Positions 37,830-47,071 of a stretch of DNA of 64,000 nt are shown here, one piece after another. The translations under genes were made by a program, and so were the position numbers. The notes beneath the pieces are model-generated. The model was not told the origin of the DNA, did not search any database, and saw only the letters and a list, made by a program, of their open reading frames with translations. Every line of letters begins with the position of its first letter. Position 1 is the stretch's first letter. Origin of the DNA: a bacterium (GTDB lineage Bacteria; Desulfobacterota; Binatia; DP-6); assembly GCA_026129405.1 (NCBI GenBank), contig JAHCID010000006.1:236247-300246 (forward strand), in the 5' to 3' direction.

Positions 37830-39515
37830 ATGGCGCACGACCCGCGCGGCCGCAGCCGCGTCCTCTACGACGGGCCGGACCGGGCCCCCGCCCGCTCCTA
37901 TCTGAAGGCGATCGGCCTCAGCGACGACGACATCCGCAAGCCGATCATCGGCGTCGCGAGCACCTGGATCGAGACGATGCCGTGCAACTTCGGCCTGCGC
38001 GAGCTGGCCGTCCACGTGAAGAACGGCATCCGCGCCGCCGGCGGCACGCCCATGGAGTTCAACACCGTCGCCATCAGCGACGGCATCACCATGGGCACCG
38101 AGGGCATGAAGACGTCCCTCGTCAGCCGCGAGGTCATCGCCGATTCGATCGAGCTGGTGACGCGCGGGCACATGTTCGACGGGCTCGTCGTCCTCGTCGG
38201 CTGCGACAAGACGATTCCGGGCGGCGCCATGGGCCTCCTGCGCATGGACGTCCCGGGGCTCGTGCTCTACGGCGGGTCGATCCAGCCGGGCTGCTTCCGC
38301 GAGCAGACGGTCACCGTGCTGAACCTCTTCGAGGCGGTCGGCGCCCACGCCGCCGGCAAGATCAGCGACGCCGACCTGAAGGCCCTCGAGGACGTCGCCT
38401 GTCCGGGACCCGGCGCCTGCGGCGGCCAGTTCACCGCGAACACCATGGCGATGGCGCTCGAGTTCCTGGGCCTCTCGCCGATGGGCACGGCCAGCGTCGC
38501 CGCCACCGACCCGGCGAAGTCGCGCGTCGCCGAGGAATGCGGCCGCCTCGTCATGGACCTCGTGCGGCGCGGCGTACGCCCGCGCAGCATCGTCACCCGC
38601 GCCGCGCTCGAAAACGCGATCGCCGGCGTCGCCGCCTCCGGCGGCTCGACCAACGCCGTCCTGCACCTGCTCGCGATCGCGCGCGAGACCGGCGTCCCGC
38701 TGCACATCGACGACTTCGACGTCGTCAGCCGGCGCACGCCGCTGTGGGCCGACATGCAGCCCGGCGGCCGCTTCACCGCGGTCGAGCTCGGCCGCGCCGG
38801 CGGCACCGGCATCGTCGCGCAGCGCCTCGTCGCCGCGGGACTCGCCGACGGCTCCGCCGCGACCGTCTCCGGGCGCACCTTCGGCGAGGAGGCGGTGCGC
38901 GCCCACGAGACCGCAGGCCAGGAAGTCGTCACCGCGCAGCAGAAGCCGCTCAAGCCCCACGGCGGCCTCGTCATCCTGCACGGGACGCTCGCGCCCGACG
39001 GCTGCGTCATCAAGGTCGCCGGCCACGAGCGCCGCCAGCACCGCGGTCCCGCGCGCGTCTTCGAGCGCGAAGAGGACGCGATGGCGGCCGTGCTCCACGG
39101 CAAGATCGATCCCGGCGACGTGGTCGTGATCCGCTACGAGGGCCCGCGCGGCGGGCCCGGCATGCGCGAGATGCTCGGCGTCACCGCCGCCATCATGGGC
39201 GCCGGGCTCGGCGAGAGCGTGGCCCTGCTCACCGACGGCCGCTTCAGCGGCGCCACCCGCGGCCTCATGGCGGGCCACGTCGCGCCCGAGGCCTTCGTCG
39301 GCGGACCGATCGCGGCGGTCGAGGAAGGCGACGTCATCAGCTTCGACGTCGACGCCCGCCGTCTCGACCTCGACGTCCCGGAGTCCGTCGTGCGCGAGCG
39401 GCTGGCGCGCTGGCAGGCGCCGGCCCCGCGCTATACCCACGGCGTACTCGCGAAGTATGCGGCCCTCGTCTCGTCGGCGGCCGAGGGCGCGATCACGACT
39501 CCGAACCCGCGCTGA
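37830..39515 (+). CDS. ilvD: Dihydroxy-acid dehydratase
   Basis: 561 residues from ATG 37830. The IlvD/Edd family cysteines for the Fe-S cluster are visible in [20 protein letters not shown] and [14 protein letters not shown]. The C-terminal [19 protein letters not shown] is also present. It dehydrates dihydroxy-isovalerate and dihydroxy-methylvalerate in valine/isoleucine synthesis. The length and the absence of the Edd-specific extension favour IlvD. No other ilv gene lies nearby. Confidence 0.94.
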   Translation: MAHDPRGRSRVLYDGPDRAPARSYLKAIGLSDDDIRKPIIGVASTWIETMPCNFGLRELAVHVKNGIRAAGGTPMEFNTVAISDGITMGTEGMKTSLVSREVIADSIELVTRGHMFDGLVVLVGCDKTIPGGAMGLLRMDVPGLVLYGGSIQPGCFREQTVTVLNLFEAVGAHAAGKISDADLKALEDVACPGPGACGGQFTANTMAMALEFLGLSPMGTASVAATDPAKSRVAEECGRLVMDLVRRGVRPRSIVTRAALENAIAGVAASGGSTNAVLHLLAIARETGVPLHIDDFDVVSRRTPLWADMQPGGRFTAVELGRAGGTGIVAQRLVAAGLADGSAATVSGRTFGEEAVRAHETAGQEVVTAQQKPLKPHGGLVILHGTLAPDGCVIKVAGHERRQHRGPARVFEREEDAMAAVLHGKIDPGDVVVIRYEGPRGGPGMREMLGVTAAIMGAGLGESVALLTDGRFSGATRGLMAGHVAPEAFVGGPIAAVEEGDVISFDVDARRLDLDVPESVVRERLARWQAPAPRYTHGVLAKYAALVSSAAEGAITTPNPR

Positions 39516-39994
39516 GCAGACGTCGCCGAGCTCCCGCACCGCAGGCGACCGGACGGTGGTGATGGGCGATGGCCCGGCGCCACACCCGAGGTCGCGGGTG
39601 ACTCGCCTGCTCGCGGCCGCGGTGCGGCTCGACGCCGCGGCGGTGCACGGCGCCGACGATCCCGACAGCTGGGTGGCGCACCGCTCAGCCATCGACGATC
39701 CGCTCGTTGTCCGGGCCTCCGCCCGGCGCCTTGCTCGTTCATGCTTCCATGCAAGCGCGCCCCGGGTGCGTGCCTCTAGCTAGTCAGCATCAGCGCAGAT
39801 GCGCCCTTGGAGCACACCAGCCATCCTGATTGCGACGTCCGCAGGCCATCTACCCCCCATGGGAGGCGCCACTCACTACTGGACGGGATGCGCCGCCTCC
39901 ATCCACCCGTGCATGCTCGGACGCAGACACGCATCGGGCATCCGCGTCCGCATCCGTTCCGAGGCCGCGCGCATGCCGCAAGGAGGGATCCGCC
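39516..39994. other. 479-nt non-coding region upstream of the repeat-rich secreted protein
   Basis: A 74-codon opening from GTG 39559 to 39783 exists but has no ribosome site or recognisable domain and is not called. An AT-richer patch (about 39780-39840) precedes the secreted-protein gene and may hold its promoter; no convincing hexamer pair was found. The region ends with a strong ribosome site AAGGAGG (39980-39986). Confidence 0.4.
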
Positions 39995-42436
39995 ATGCAT
40001 CGACTTCGTCGCCAGCCCCTCACAGGGCTCGTCGCGGTATCGGGTGTGCTGCTGGGACTCGCCGTCGCTGCCCCTGCCGGGGCGCAGAACCTGGTCGGCG
40101 GCCAGGCCCTCGGCCTCTACGCCAACGCCTCCGGCTTCCCGACGATCGACGAAAGCCCACACGTCGTCCTGCCGACGAGCGGCGGGAACGCCCAGGCCAG
40201 CCTGATCTCGATCGTCGCCCCCGGCCTCGCCAGCACCGGCACGCTCACCGCGAAAACCAGCGGGACGATCGGCCTCGCGAGCGCCTTGAGCGCGACCGAG
40301 GGCAGCGTCGAGCAGCTGAATCTCCTCGGCGGCCTGATCCGCGCCGACGCGCTCGTCGCGCGCTCGACCTGCACCGGCAACGGGAGCACGGCGACATGCG
40401 CCGCAACCGGGACGACGTTCACCAACCTGCGCATCAACGGCACGCTCATCGCCGCCAACGTAGCGCCGAACTCGTTCATCTCGATCCCCGGCGTGGCCAC
40501 CGTGGTCGTGAACGAGCAGGTGACCACCGGCAACGGCACGACGACGGCCGGCCTCACGGTCAACATGCTCCACGTGACGCTGCTGAACGGCCTCGGCGAG
40601 ATCGTCGTCGCTTCCGCTCACAGCGACGTCGATTTCCGCCCACTCGCCGACACCTGCCTTTGCCCGACGGCGAACAACACGGTGAGCGGCGACGCGTTCG
40701 GCACCGAAGTCGACGTGCTCACCGTGCAGAGCACGCGGAACCCGCGCGCCGTCCTCTCGGCACGAGGCGGCACCGCCAGCGCCCAGGTGCTGAGCGCGAG
40801 CGTCAGCAGCGTGCTCAGCACCGGGACGGCGCGCGCGAGCACGAGCGGCACCGTCACCCCGACGAACGCGAGCAGCCAGAGCACTGCCGCCGTGGAGCAG
40901 CTATCGCTCCTCGGCGGCCTCATCACCGCCAACGCCGTACAGGCACAGGCGACGTGCACCGGCAACGGCACCAGCGCCACGTGCAACGCGGCGGGCACCA
41001 CGTTCGTGACCCTGTCGGTGCTGGGTCTGCCAATCGCGCTCAATACGCCGCCCAACACGGTCATCGCGCTGCCGCTCCTCGGCAGCGTGACGATCAACGA
41101 GCAGACCATCGCCGGCAACGGGACGACGACGCGCTCGCTCCGGGTGGCCGTGCTCCACGTACGCATCACGAACATCCTCGCGCTCCTCGGACTCGGCGAC
41201 ATCGTCGTCGCGTCGGCGCAGGCGGGCGTCGACTTCACGACCTCCCCGGCCTGCCCGAACCCGTGCAGCGACGGCAACGTCTGCAACGGCATCGAGGTGT
41301 GCGACCCGGTCCTCGGCTGCCGCCCCGGCACGCCGCTCGACTGTAGCGACGGCAGCGTCTGCAACGGCCTCGAGACCTGCGATCCCACGGCCGGCTGCCG
41401 GCCCGGCACGCCGCTCGTCTGCGACGACGGCAACGGCTGCACCGGGCTCGAGACCTGCGATCCCGTCGGCGGCTGCCAGCCCGGCTCGCCGCTCGCCTGC
41501 GGCGACGACAACCCGTGCAACGGCTCGGAGACCTGCGACCCGGTGCTCGGCTGCCGGCCCGGTCAGCCCATCGTCTGCCCCACCGGCACCACCTGCTCGC
41601 CGGCGACGGGCGCCTGCATCCCGATCGACGGCTGCGACCCGGCGCTGTGCGACGACGGCGACCTCTGCAACGGCCTCGAGGCATGCGATCCGCAGCTCGG
41701 CTGCGTCCCGGGCGCACCGCCCTACAGCGCGGCCACGACCTTCAAGTTCAAGGACGGCGGCGTCGCCAAGGGTGACGTGGGCGTGAACGGGTCGCACGGC
41801 CGGCTGACGTTCGGTCGTGCGGTGTTCATGCCGAACGCGACCGCCGTCGAGGGCGCGTTCGTGAAGCTCGGCAACGCGGCGAGCGTCTTCGACGTGCGTG
41901 CCACGACGCTCAAGGTCGGCAAGCAGGTCAGCATCCGCGGCAGCACGGACTTCCCCGACCTGCCTCTCGCCGATCCGTACTGCCCGGTGGCGGCGACGCC
42001 GGCCTGCGGCGGAGACGACGTCACCGTCCTGCAGGGCATGACCGGCGGGCCGCTCCCGCCCGGAACCTACGGGCGCGTGAAGATCGGCAACGGCGGCGTC
42101 CTCGTCCTCCAGCCCGGGACCTTCACCTTCTGCTCGCTCACGGCCGGGCGCACGGTGGCGATCCGGGTCACGGGCGCGACGGCCTCGAGCGTACGCGTCG
42201 TCGGCCCGATGCGGCTCAGCAACAACAGCCATTTCGCGCCCGACAGCGGCACGCCGCTGCCGAGCCTCACGGTCTACGGCCACTCGCTGCGCGCCAGCGC
42301 GGGCGGCTCGATCACGGCCTCGATCTCGTCACCGCAGGCCCTGCTGACGCTCGGTCGCGGCGCGATGGTGCGGGGCACGTTCTGCACCCAGGCGTTCCGC
42401 ACGGACGCCAACACGCTCCTGGAGTGCCGCCTCTGA
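39995..42436 (+). CDS. Secreted choice-of-anchor-type protein with duplicated domain and Cys-rich repeats
   Basis: 813 residues from ATG 39995, preceded by AAGGAGG. It has a signal peptide (GLVAVSGVLLGLAVAAPAGA). Two related domains of about 190 residues follow (about 30-215 and 225-420), each with a TCTGNGxxATC motif, GTTF, VxxNEQ, GNGTTT and GDIVVASA; this resembles the choice-of-anchor P family. Next come Cys-rich repeats (about 424-577), then a Ser/Gly/Val beta-rich C-terminal region (about 580-813: FKFKDGGVAKGDVGVNGSHG, ILVLQPGTFTFCS) like polymer-forming or pectate-lyase-type surface domains. Probably a cell-surface structural or adhesive protein. Confidence 0.75.
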   Translation: MHRLRRQPLTGLVAVSGVLLGLAVAAPAGAQNLVGGQALGLYANASGFPTIDESPHVVLPTSGGNAQASLISIVAPGLASTGTLTAKTSGTIGLASALSATEGSVEQLNLLGGLIRADALVARSTCTGNGSTATCAATGTTFTNLRINGTLIAANVAPNSFISIPGVATVVVNEQVTTGNGTTTAGLTVNMLHVTLLNGLGEIVVASAHSDVDFRPLADTCLCPTANNTVSGDAFGTEVDVLTVQSTRNPRAVLSARGGTASAQVLSASVSSVLSTGTARASTSGTVTPTNASSQSTAAVEQLSLLGGLITANAVQAQATCTGNGTSATCNAAGTTFVTLSVLGLPIALNTPPNTVIALPLLGSVTINEQTIAGNGTTTRSLRVAVLHVRITNILALLGLGDIVVASAQAGVDFTTSPACPNPCSDGNVCNGIEVCDPVLGCRPGTPLDCSDGSVCNGLETCDPTAGCRPGTPLVCDDGNGCTGLETCDPVGGCQPGSPLACGDDNPCNGSETCDPVLGCRPGQPIVCPTGTTCSPATGACIPIDGCDPALCDDGDLCNGLEACDPQLGCVPGAPPYSAATTFKFKDGGVAKGDVGVNGSHGRLTFGRAVFMPNATAVEGAFVKLGNAASVFDVRATTLKVGKQVSIRGSTDFPDLPLADPYCPVAATPACGGDDVTVLQGMTGGPLPPGTYGRVKIGNGGVLVLQPGTFTFCSLTAGRTVAIRVTGATASSVRVVGPMRLSNNSHFAPDSGTPLPSLTVYGHSLRASAGGSITASISSPQALLTLGRGAMVRGTFCTQAFRTDANTLLECRL
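41264..41725 (+). repeat. 78-bp tandem repeats encoding CNGxExCDPxxGCxPG units
   Basis: Four head-to-tail units of exactly 78 bp (41264-41575) encode 26-residue repeats of the form C-x-D-x-N-x-C-N-G-x-E-x-C-D-P-x-x-G-C-x-P-G-x-P-L. A degenerate linker (41576-41647) follows, then a fifth unit (41648-41725). Each unit has four Cys, suggesting disulfide-bonded modules. Similar Cys repeats are common in myxobacterial-type secreted proteins. Confidence 0.85.
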
Positions 42437-42484
42437 GGCGCGCGGGCGGGCGGGCGCCCCGACGGCACCGCCCGCCCCCATCAG

Positions 42485-42528
42485 ACGAACGGCCGGGCCG
42501 CCGCCTGCGCGACGGTCCGGCCGTTCGT
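42485..42528. terminator. Convergent terminator after the secreted-protein gene
   Basis: A perfect 12-bp inverted repeat ACGAACGGCCGG (42485-42496)/CCGGCCGTTCGT (42517-42528) with a 20-nt loop lies between the convergent ends of the secreted-protein and acyl-CoA-dehydrogenase genes. A second GC stem (GGGCGGGCGG.../...CCGCCCGCCC) precedes it at about 42443-42478. Confidence 0.65.
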
Positions 42529-42545
42529 GGACGGGGACGCGCTGC

Positions 42546-44183
42546 TCAGGCGCCGAGGAGACCGCGGGCGATCACCTTCAGCTCGAGAATCGGCTTCACG
42601 CCCTCGAAGATCGGCAGCACGGTCGCATCGACGACGTGGCGCGAGATCGGGAACTCCTCGGCGTAGCCCCAGCCGCCGTGGATCAGCTGGCCCTCCTGCG
42701 TCACCCACACGGCGACGTCGGACGCGAACAGCTTCGCCATCGCCGGCTCGATGCTGACCGTCTCGTCGGCGTCCATCAGGCGCGCCGCCATGTAGGTGAG
42801 CTGGCGACCCGCCGCGAGGTGCGTCGCCATGCGACCGAGCTTGTACTGCGTCAGCTGGTAGTCGCCGATCGGCTTGCCGAACTGCTTGCGCTCGGCCGCG
42901 TAGCTGGCGGTGGTCTCGAGCGCCGCCTGCGACAGCCCGCTCGCACGCCCGCCGGTCTGCAGGCGCCCGGCGGCGAAGCCCGCCATCTGGAGATAGAAGC
43001 CCTTGCCCTCGCCCGCCGCCTCGCCCACCTGATTCTCCGCCGGGACGAAGTAGCGATCGAACGCGAGCGTGAACGAGTGCATGCCGCGGTAGCCGGGGGT
43101 GCGATCGGCCTTGCCGTGCAGCGTCCCGCCGCCCGGCTGCGTCATCGTGAACTCGTGGCCGGGGAACGGATCCTTCGGCACCACGAAGAGCGAGAGTCCC
43201 TTCGCACCCGCCTTCGGATCGGGATTCGTGCGCGCGAGCAGCGCCAGCACGTTGGCGCGGCCGGCGAACGTGCACCACGCCTTGGCGCCGTTGATGAACC
43301 ACCCCGACCTGCCGTCCTGCTCGCCGCGCTCGGCGCGGCAACGTACCGAGGCGACGTCGGAGCCGGTGTCGGGCTCGGTGACCGAGATGCCGACCATGAG
43401 CTCGCCCGCGGCGACCGGCGGCAGCCAGGTCTTCTTCTGCGCCTCGGTGCCGCCCTTCAAGAGCGCCTTGGTCAGGATCTCCGGCCGCGTGATGAGGCTG
43501 CCCGCGGCCGCGAGCGACGCCGTCGACAGCTCCTCGGTGATCACGATCATGGGCAGGTTGCCCATGCCCTGGCCGCCGTACTCCTCGGGCACCGACATGC
43601 CGAAGTAGCCGAGCTCGCGCATGGCGCCGATGATCGACTCGGGCACGAGATCGTCGGTGCGGTGGATGTGCTCGGCGAGCGGCGCGACCTCTTTGCGGGC
43701 GAACGCGCGTGCGGACTCGCGGGCCATCTCGGCGATGTCGCCGTCGATCCAGCCGTCGTCGGCGCCGCGGGTACGCAGCACCTCGGCTCCGATGGCGCGC
43801 AAGCGCGACTCGTGCTGGGCGGCGCGGATCGCAGCCCGCACGGCGGGTGCGCCGAGGGTGCGGCCGAGGACGTCGTCCGCGACGCCGAAGTCGTCGGCCT
43901 GAGCCTCGAGCAGGCCCCGCAGCTTCGCCGCGACCTCGCCGGCGAACGCCGCCGCCATCCGCTCGGCCTGCTCGCCGCCCCGCCCCGCCGCGCGCGCCTG
44001 GGCCGCGTACTCGGCGAGCGCCTCGGCCGCCCGCACCTCGGTGGCTGCATAGGCCAGGCGCTCCGCATGCACCTGATGATCGTCGATACCCTTGCCGCCG
44101 TCGGTCGTGCGACGCCCGATCTCGAGGGCCGTGTCGACCGTCGTGCGGAGGGCGTCGAGGATGGTCTGCGTTTCGCTGGACAT
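42546..44183 (-). CDS. Acyl-CoA dehydrogenase with N-terminal extension, methylsuccinyl-CoA dehydrogenase-like
   Basis: 545 residues from ATG 44183. Residues about 1-165 form a helical extension seen in methylsuccinyl-CoA dehydrogenases of the ethylmalonyl-CoA pathway. The ACAD core follows: ELGYFGMSVPEEYGGQG, FAD-contacting ISVTEPDTGSDVAS, and the catalytic Glu in LPIFEGVKPILELK. Average ACADs have about 380-400 residues, so the extension is informative. Mcd oxidises (2S)-methylsuccinyl-CoA to mesaconyl-CoA. Assignment to Mcd is by architecture and by the presence of ccr in the window, not by alignment. Confidence 0.75.
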   Translation of the reverse strand: MSSETQTILDALRTTVDTALEIGRRTTDGGKGIDDHQVHAERLAYAATEVRAAEALAEYAAQARAAGRGGEQAERMAAAFAGEVAAKLRGLLEAQADDFGVADDVLGRTLGAPAVRAAIRAAQHESRLRAIGAEVLRTRGADDGWIDGDIAEMARESARAFARKEVAPLAEHIHRTDDLVPESIIGAMRELGYFGMSVPEEYGGQGMGNLPMIVITEELSTASLAAAGSLITRPEILTKALLKGGTEAQKKTWLPPVAAGELMVGISVTEPDTGSDVASVRCRAERGEQDGRSGWFINGAKAWCTFAGRANVLALLARTNPDPKAGAKGLSLFVVPKDPFPGHEFTMTQPGGGTLHGKADRTPGYRGMHSFTLAFDRYFVPAENQVGEAAGEGKGFYLQMAGFAAGRLQTGGRASGLSQAALETTASYAAERKQFGKPIGDYQLTQYKLGRMATHLAAGRQLTYMAARLMDADETVSIEPAMAKLFASDVAVWVTQEGQLIHGGWGYAEEFPISRHVVDATVLPIFEGVKPILELKVIARGLLGA

Positions 44184-44334
44184 GCCGGCATGTAGCATCC
44201 GGCGCCTCGCAAAGACCAGTGGCGACGCGGCCCCGCGCGGTGCGGCATTTGACGCCCGCGACCCGGATGTCGTAGCTCCCCGCGGACTTGCGCGCCGTAC
44301 CCGACGGCCGCGCCACCCAAGGGGGAAGAGTAGC
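44184..44334. other. Divergent promoter region between Mcd-like and hbd genes
   Basis: A 151-nt gap. On the minus strand TACATG lies 5 nt before the ATG of the dehydrogenase but no good -35 matches it. On the plus side the hbd start has a purine-rich ribosome site (GGGGGAAGAG). No repeats or gene were recognised. Confidence 0.35.
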
Positions 44335-45231
44335 ATGGAGATCCGCACCGTCGGCGTCCTCGGCGCCGGCCAGATGGGCCTCGGCATCGCGCAGGCCGCC
44401 GCCAAGGCGGGCTTCGACACCATCATGGTGAAGGCGACGCCCGGCAGCCTCGACGCCCAGCGCGGCAAGGTCGAGAAGCAGCTCGCGAAGGAGCTGGAGA
44501 AGGGCAAGCTCACGGCCGCCGACCACGGCGCGCTGCTCGAGCGCCTCAAGTGGAGCACGCACCTCCACGACCTCGCGAGCGCCGACATCGTCGTCGAGTC
44601 GATCGTCGAGGAGCTGCCGGTGAAGCGCGACCACTTCGAGCGCCTCGAGGACATCGCCAAGGAGACGACGATCTTCGCGACCAACACGTCGACGCTGACC
44701 GTCGCCGACCTCGCCGCCGCCACGCGCCGGCCCGACAAGGTCGTGGGCCTGCACTTCTTCAATCCGGTGCACGCGATGAAGCTGGTCGAGGTGGCGCCGT
44801 CGCTGCGCACGTCGCAGGAGACGGTCGATACCTGCGTCGCGTTCGCGAAGAAGCTCGGCAAGCTGCCGGTCGTGGTGCAGGACTCGACCGGCTACATCGT
44901 GAATCGGCTGCTCGTCCCCTACATGGTCGACGCCGTCCGCTGCCTCGAGCGTGGGCTCGGCTCGATCGCCGACATCGACGCCGCGATGATGAACGGCGCG
45001 AACCATCCGATGGGCCCGCTCGCCCTCGCCGACTTCATCGGGCTCGACATCGTCTTCCACATGTCGAGCCTGCTCCAGGACGAGTACAAGGAAACACGGC
45101 TCGCCCCGCCGCCGCTGCTGCGCCGCATGGTCCTCGCGGGCTTCCTCGGCCGCAAGAGCGGCAAGGGCTTCTACGACTACGCGACGACGCCGCCCCAGGC
45201 GCACGACGCGCTCGTCGCCCGTACCCGCTGA
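44335..45231 (+). CDS. hbd: 3-hydroxybutyryl-CoA dehydrogenase
   Basis: 298 residues from ATG 44335 with a ribosome site GGGGGAAG. Rossmann GAGQMGLGIAQAAAKAG, ATNTSTLTVADLA, the catalytic HFFNPVHAMKLVEV, and the C-terminal NHPMGPLALADFIGLD are typical of short-chain HBD enzymes. It interconverts acetoacetyl-CoA and 3-hydroxybutyryl-CoA, feeding crotonyl-CoA to Ccr or serving beta-oxidation/PHB metabolism. Divergent from the Mcd-like gene. Confidence 0.92.
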   Translation: MEIRTVGVLGAGQMGLGIAQAAAKAGFDTIMVKATPGSLDAQRGKVEKQLAKELEKGKLTAADHGALLERLKWSTHLHDLASADIVVESIVEELPVKRDHFERLEDIAKETTIFATNTSTLTVADLAAATRRPDKVVGLHFFNPVHAMKLVEVAPSLRTSQETVDTCVAFAKKLGKLPVVVQDSTGYIVNRLLVPYMVDAVRCLERGLGSIADIDAAMMNGANHPMGPLALADFIGLDIVFHMSSLLQDEYKETRLAPPPLLRRMVLAGFLGRKSGKGFYDYATTPPQAHDALVARTR

Positions 45232-45361
45232 GCCCGACGGCCGCGCGCGCCGTCGGCCGGCGCGCGCGGCCGCACACGTTCGTCCTTGACAGCGCGCCTG
45301 CGGGCGCGCGACCGTCCGGACGCGCCGACCCGAGCACACGGGCTCCGGCGCGGGGGGACAG

Positions 45362-46777
45362 ATGGCGCAGACGATCCTCGACGCGGCGGCCGCGGCCGCC
45401 GAGGGGGACGACTGGGACCAGGCGACCGCGCGCGCGCTCGTGGCGGCGCTCCATGCCCGCCATGCCGAGGGCGACAGCTACGCGTGCCACCTCGCCGCCG
45501 TCGCGCTCGCCGCGTACTGCAAGCTGGTCCGGATCATCGTGCCCCAGCAGACGTTGTGGACGGTGAATCCGTACCGCCGCTGCGACTTCCGCTGCGGCTA
45601 CTGTAGCGTCTTCGCGCAGGGCGCGGCCGCGCCGGTGCTCCTCGGCGAGCCGTTGCGCCGGCAGCTGCGGCGCGAGCTCGCCCTCGTCCCGCGCGACCAT
45701 CACCTCGCACTCTCGTCGATGTGCGACGCCTACGTGCCGGCCGAAGCCCGTCACGGCGTCGCGCGCATCGCGATCGAGGAGCTGCTCGCCGACGACCGCT
45801 GCGTGCACGTCGTCACCAAAGGCACCGTCGTCCGGCGCGACGTCGACCTGCTGCGCCGTGCGCGCTGTGCGAAGGTCGAGGTGTCGATGTGCACGCTCGA
45901 TCCCGTGCACGCCGCCCGGCTGGAGCCGGGCGCCGCGCCGCCGGCCGAGCGGCTCGCGCTCGCCCGCGAGCTCGCCGACGCCGGGCTCGACGTCGGCATC
46001 AGCCTCGCACCGTGGATTCCCGGGATCACCGACGTCGCGGCGGTCGTACGTGCCGTCGGCCCCGCGCGCCGGGTGACGATCTCGCCGCTCAAATGCAACG
46101 CCGGCGGCGGCCGCATGTGGTTCGCCGGACGTCCCTGGCTCCAGGAGGACGTCAACCGGCGCTACGTCGCCGAGCGCGAGCGCTTCCACGGCCACGCGAT
46201 GCTGCGCTGGGAGGCGCCCTGGCGCTTCGGCGACCACTACCGCGACGTCTACCGGCCGATGGAGTTCGTGCTCGACGGCGACCAGCTGCGCTCGCCCGAG
46301 CCGCCCCCCGATCGCGTGACGCGCACCTTCGCCTGGCTCGCGCGCCGCCGCGTGTGGACGCACGCGGCACGCGGGCTCGCCGCCGCCGACCGCGCCACCG
46401 GCGGACGTCTCCGCGTCGGGCGCCAGCCGCACCTGCTGCTCACGACGTACGGCCGCCGCTCCGGCCGATCCCGCACGGTGCTCCTCTGGTACGTCGAGGT
46501 CCCCGGCGGCTGGGCCGTCGTCGCCGCGAACGGCGGGGCCGACCGGCACCCGCACTGGTGGCGCAACCTGTGCGCGCGCCCCGAGGCCATGGTCCGCGTC
46601 GGGCGCAAGCGGGCTTCCATCCGCGCCCGTGCGGCGTACAAGCATGAGCTGCGTCCGCTCTGGACGGCGCTGCATGCCGCCAACCCGCTCTACCGGCGAT
46701 TCCTGGCCCTCACCGCCCGCGGCCTCCCGGTCGTGGTGCTGGAGCGCGTGACGGGATGCGGTGCCGGCTCGGCCTGA
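45362..46777 (+). CDS. Radical SAM enzyme fused to a Ddn-type nitroreductase domain
   Basis: 471 residues from ATG 45362. The radical SAM core (about 60-330) has the cluster motif C74-x3-C78-x2-C81 in NPYRRCDFRCGYC, and resembles SPL-like members that start NPY..C. The C-terminal about 130 residues (HLLLTTYGRRSGRSRTVLLWYVE...NGGADRHPHWWRNLCARPEAMVRVG) match the deazaflavin-dependent nitroreductase (Ddn/DUF385) split-barrel family, which usually uses F420. The two parts are continuous in one frame. The reaction is unknown; a maturase that uses or modifies a flavin/deazaflavin system is possible. A GGGGGA ribosome site precedes it. Confidence 0.8.
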   Translation: MAQTILDAAAAAAEGDDWDQATARALVAALHARHAEGDSYACHLAAVALAAYCKLVRIIVPQQTLWTVNPYRRCDFRCGYCSVFAQGAAAPVLLGEPLRRQLRRELALVPRDHHLALSSMCDAYVPAEARHGVARIAIEELLADDRCVHVVTKGTVVRRDVDLLRRARCAKVEVSMCTLDPVHAARLEPGAAPPAERLALARELADAGLDVGISLAPWIPGITDVAAVVRAVGPARRVTISPLKCNAGGGRMWFAGRPWLQEDVNRRYVAERERFHGHAMLRWEAPWRFGDHYRDVYRPMEFVLDGDQLRSPEPPPDRVTRTFAWLARRRVWTHAARGLAAADRATGGRLRVGRQPHLLLTTYGRRSGRSRTVLLWYVEVPGGWAVVAANGGADRHPHWWRNLCARPEAMVRVGRKRASIRARAAYKHELRPLWTALHAANPLYRRFLALTARGLPVVVLERVTGCGAGSA

Positions 46778-47055
46778 TCCTCGGCGTCCTCCTGGTGACG
46801 CCGCCGTACGGCGTCCCGCCGCCGTGGGGCAGCACGAGCGTCGGCTGCAACGATCCGGGCCACCTCTCCGAGTGCGCGCCGCTCTCCATGTGGCGCGTGC
46901 GCGGCAGCTACCCGGACGTCGTGGCCTGCCGGCGCGAGCGCGACGCGCGCATCGCCGCCGCGACCGACGACGTGGCCTGGGCCGAGCTCGAGCATTCCCG
47001 CTGTCTGCCCGAAGAGCGCGTGCGCCGCGGCGGCGCGCTCCTCCCGGGCGAGTGA
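46756..47055 (+). CDS. Small exported protein of unknown function
   Basis: 99 residues from ATG 46756, overlapping the radical SAM gene by 22 nt. A signal peptide-like N-terminus (CRLGLILGVLLVTPPYG) is followed by a short Cys-containing region (VGCNDPGHLSECAP, VVACRRERDAR, SRCLPEERV) with four cysteines in the mature part, likely disulfide bonded outside the cytoplasm. No family is recognised. Confidence 0.5.
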   Translation: MRCRLGLILGVLLVTPPYGVPPPWGSTSVGCNDPGHLSECAPLSMWRVRGSYPDVVACRRERDARIAAATDDVAWAELEHSRCLPEERVRRGGALLPGE

Positions 47056-47071
47056 CGCACCGTCGCCGGCC

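Noticed and set aside
36891..39692. 933-codon minus-strand frame opposite ilvD
   Set aside because: It is a shadow of ilvD and of the peroxiredoxin in another frame; no motif.
39559..39783. Possible 74-residue gene upstream of the repeat protein
   Set aside because: No ribosome site, no recognisable domain and composition like non-coding sequence.
41264..41725. CRISPR-like regular spacing in the 78-bp repeats
   Set aside because: The repeats are directly adjacent, in frame and code for Cys modules; there are no unique spacers.
45286..45291. TTGACA as a -35 box before the radical SAM gene
   Set aside because: No acceptable -10 sequence lies 15-19 nt downstream.
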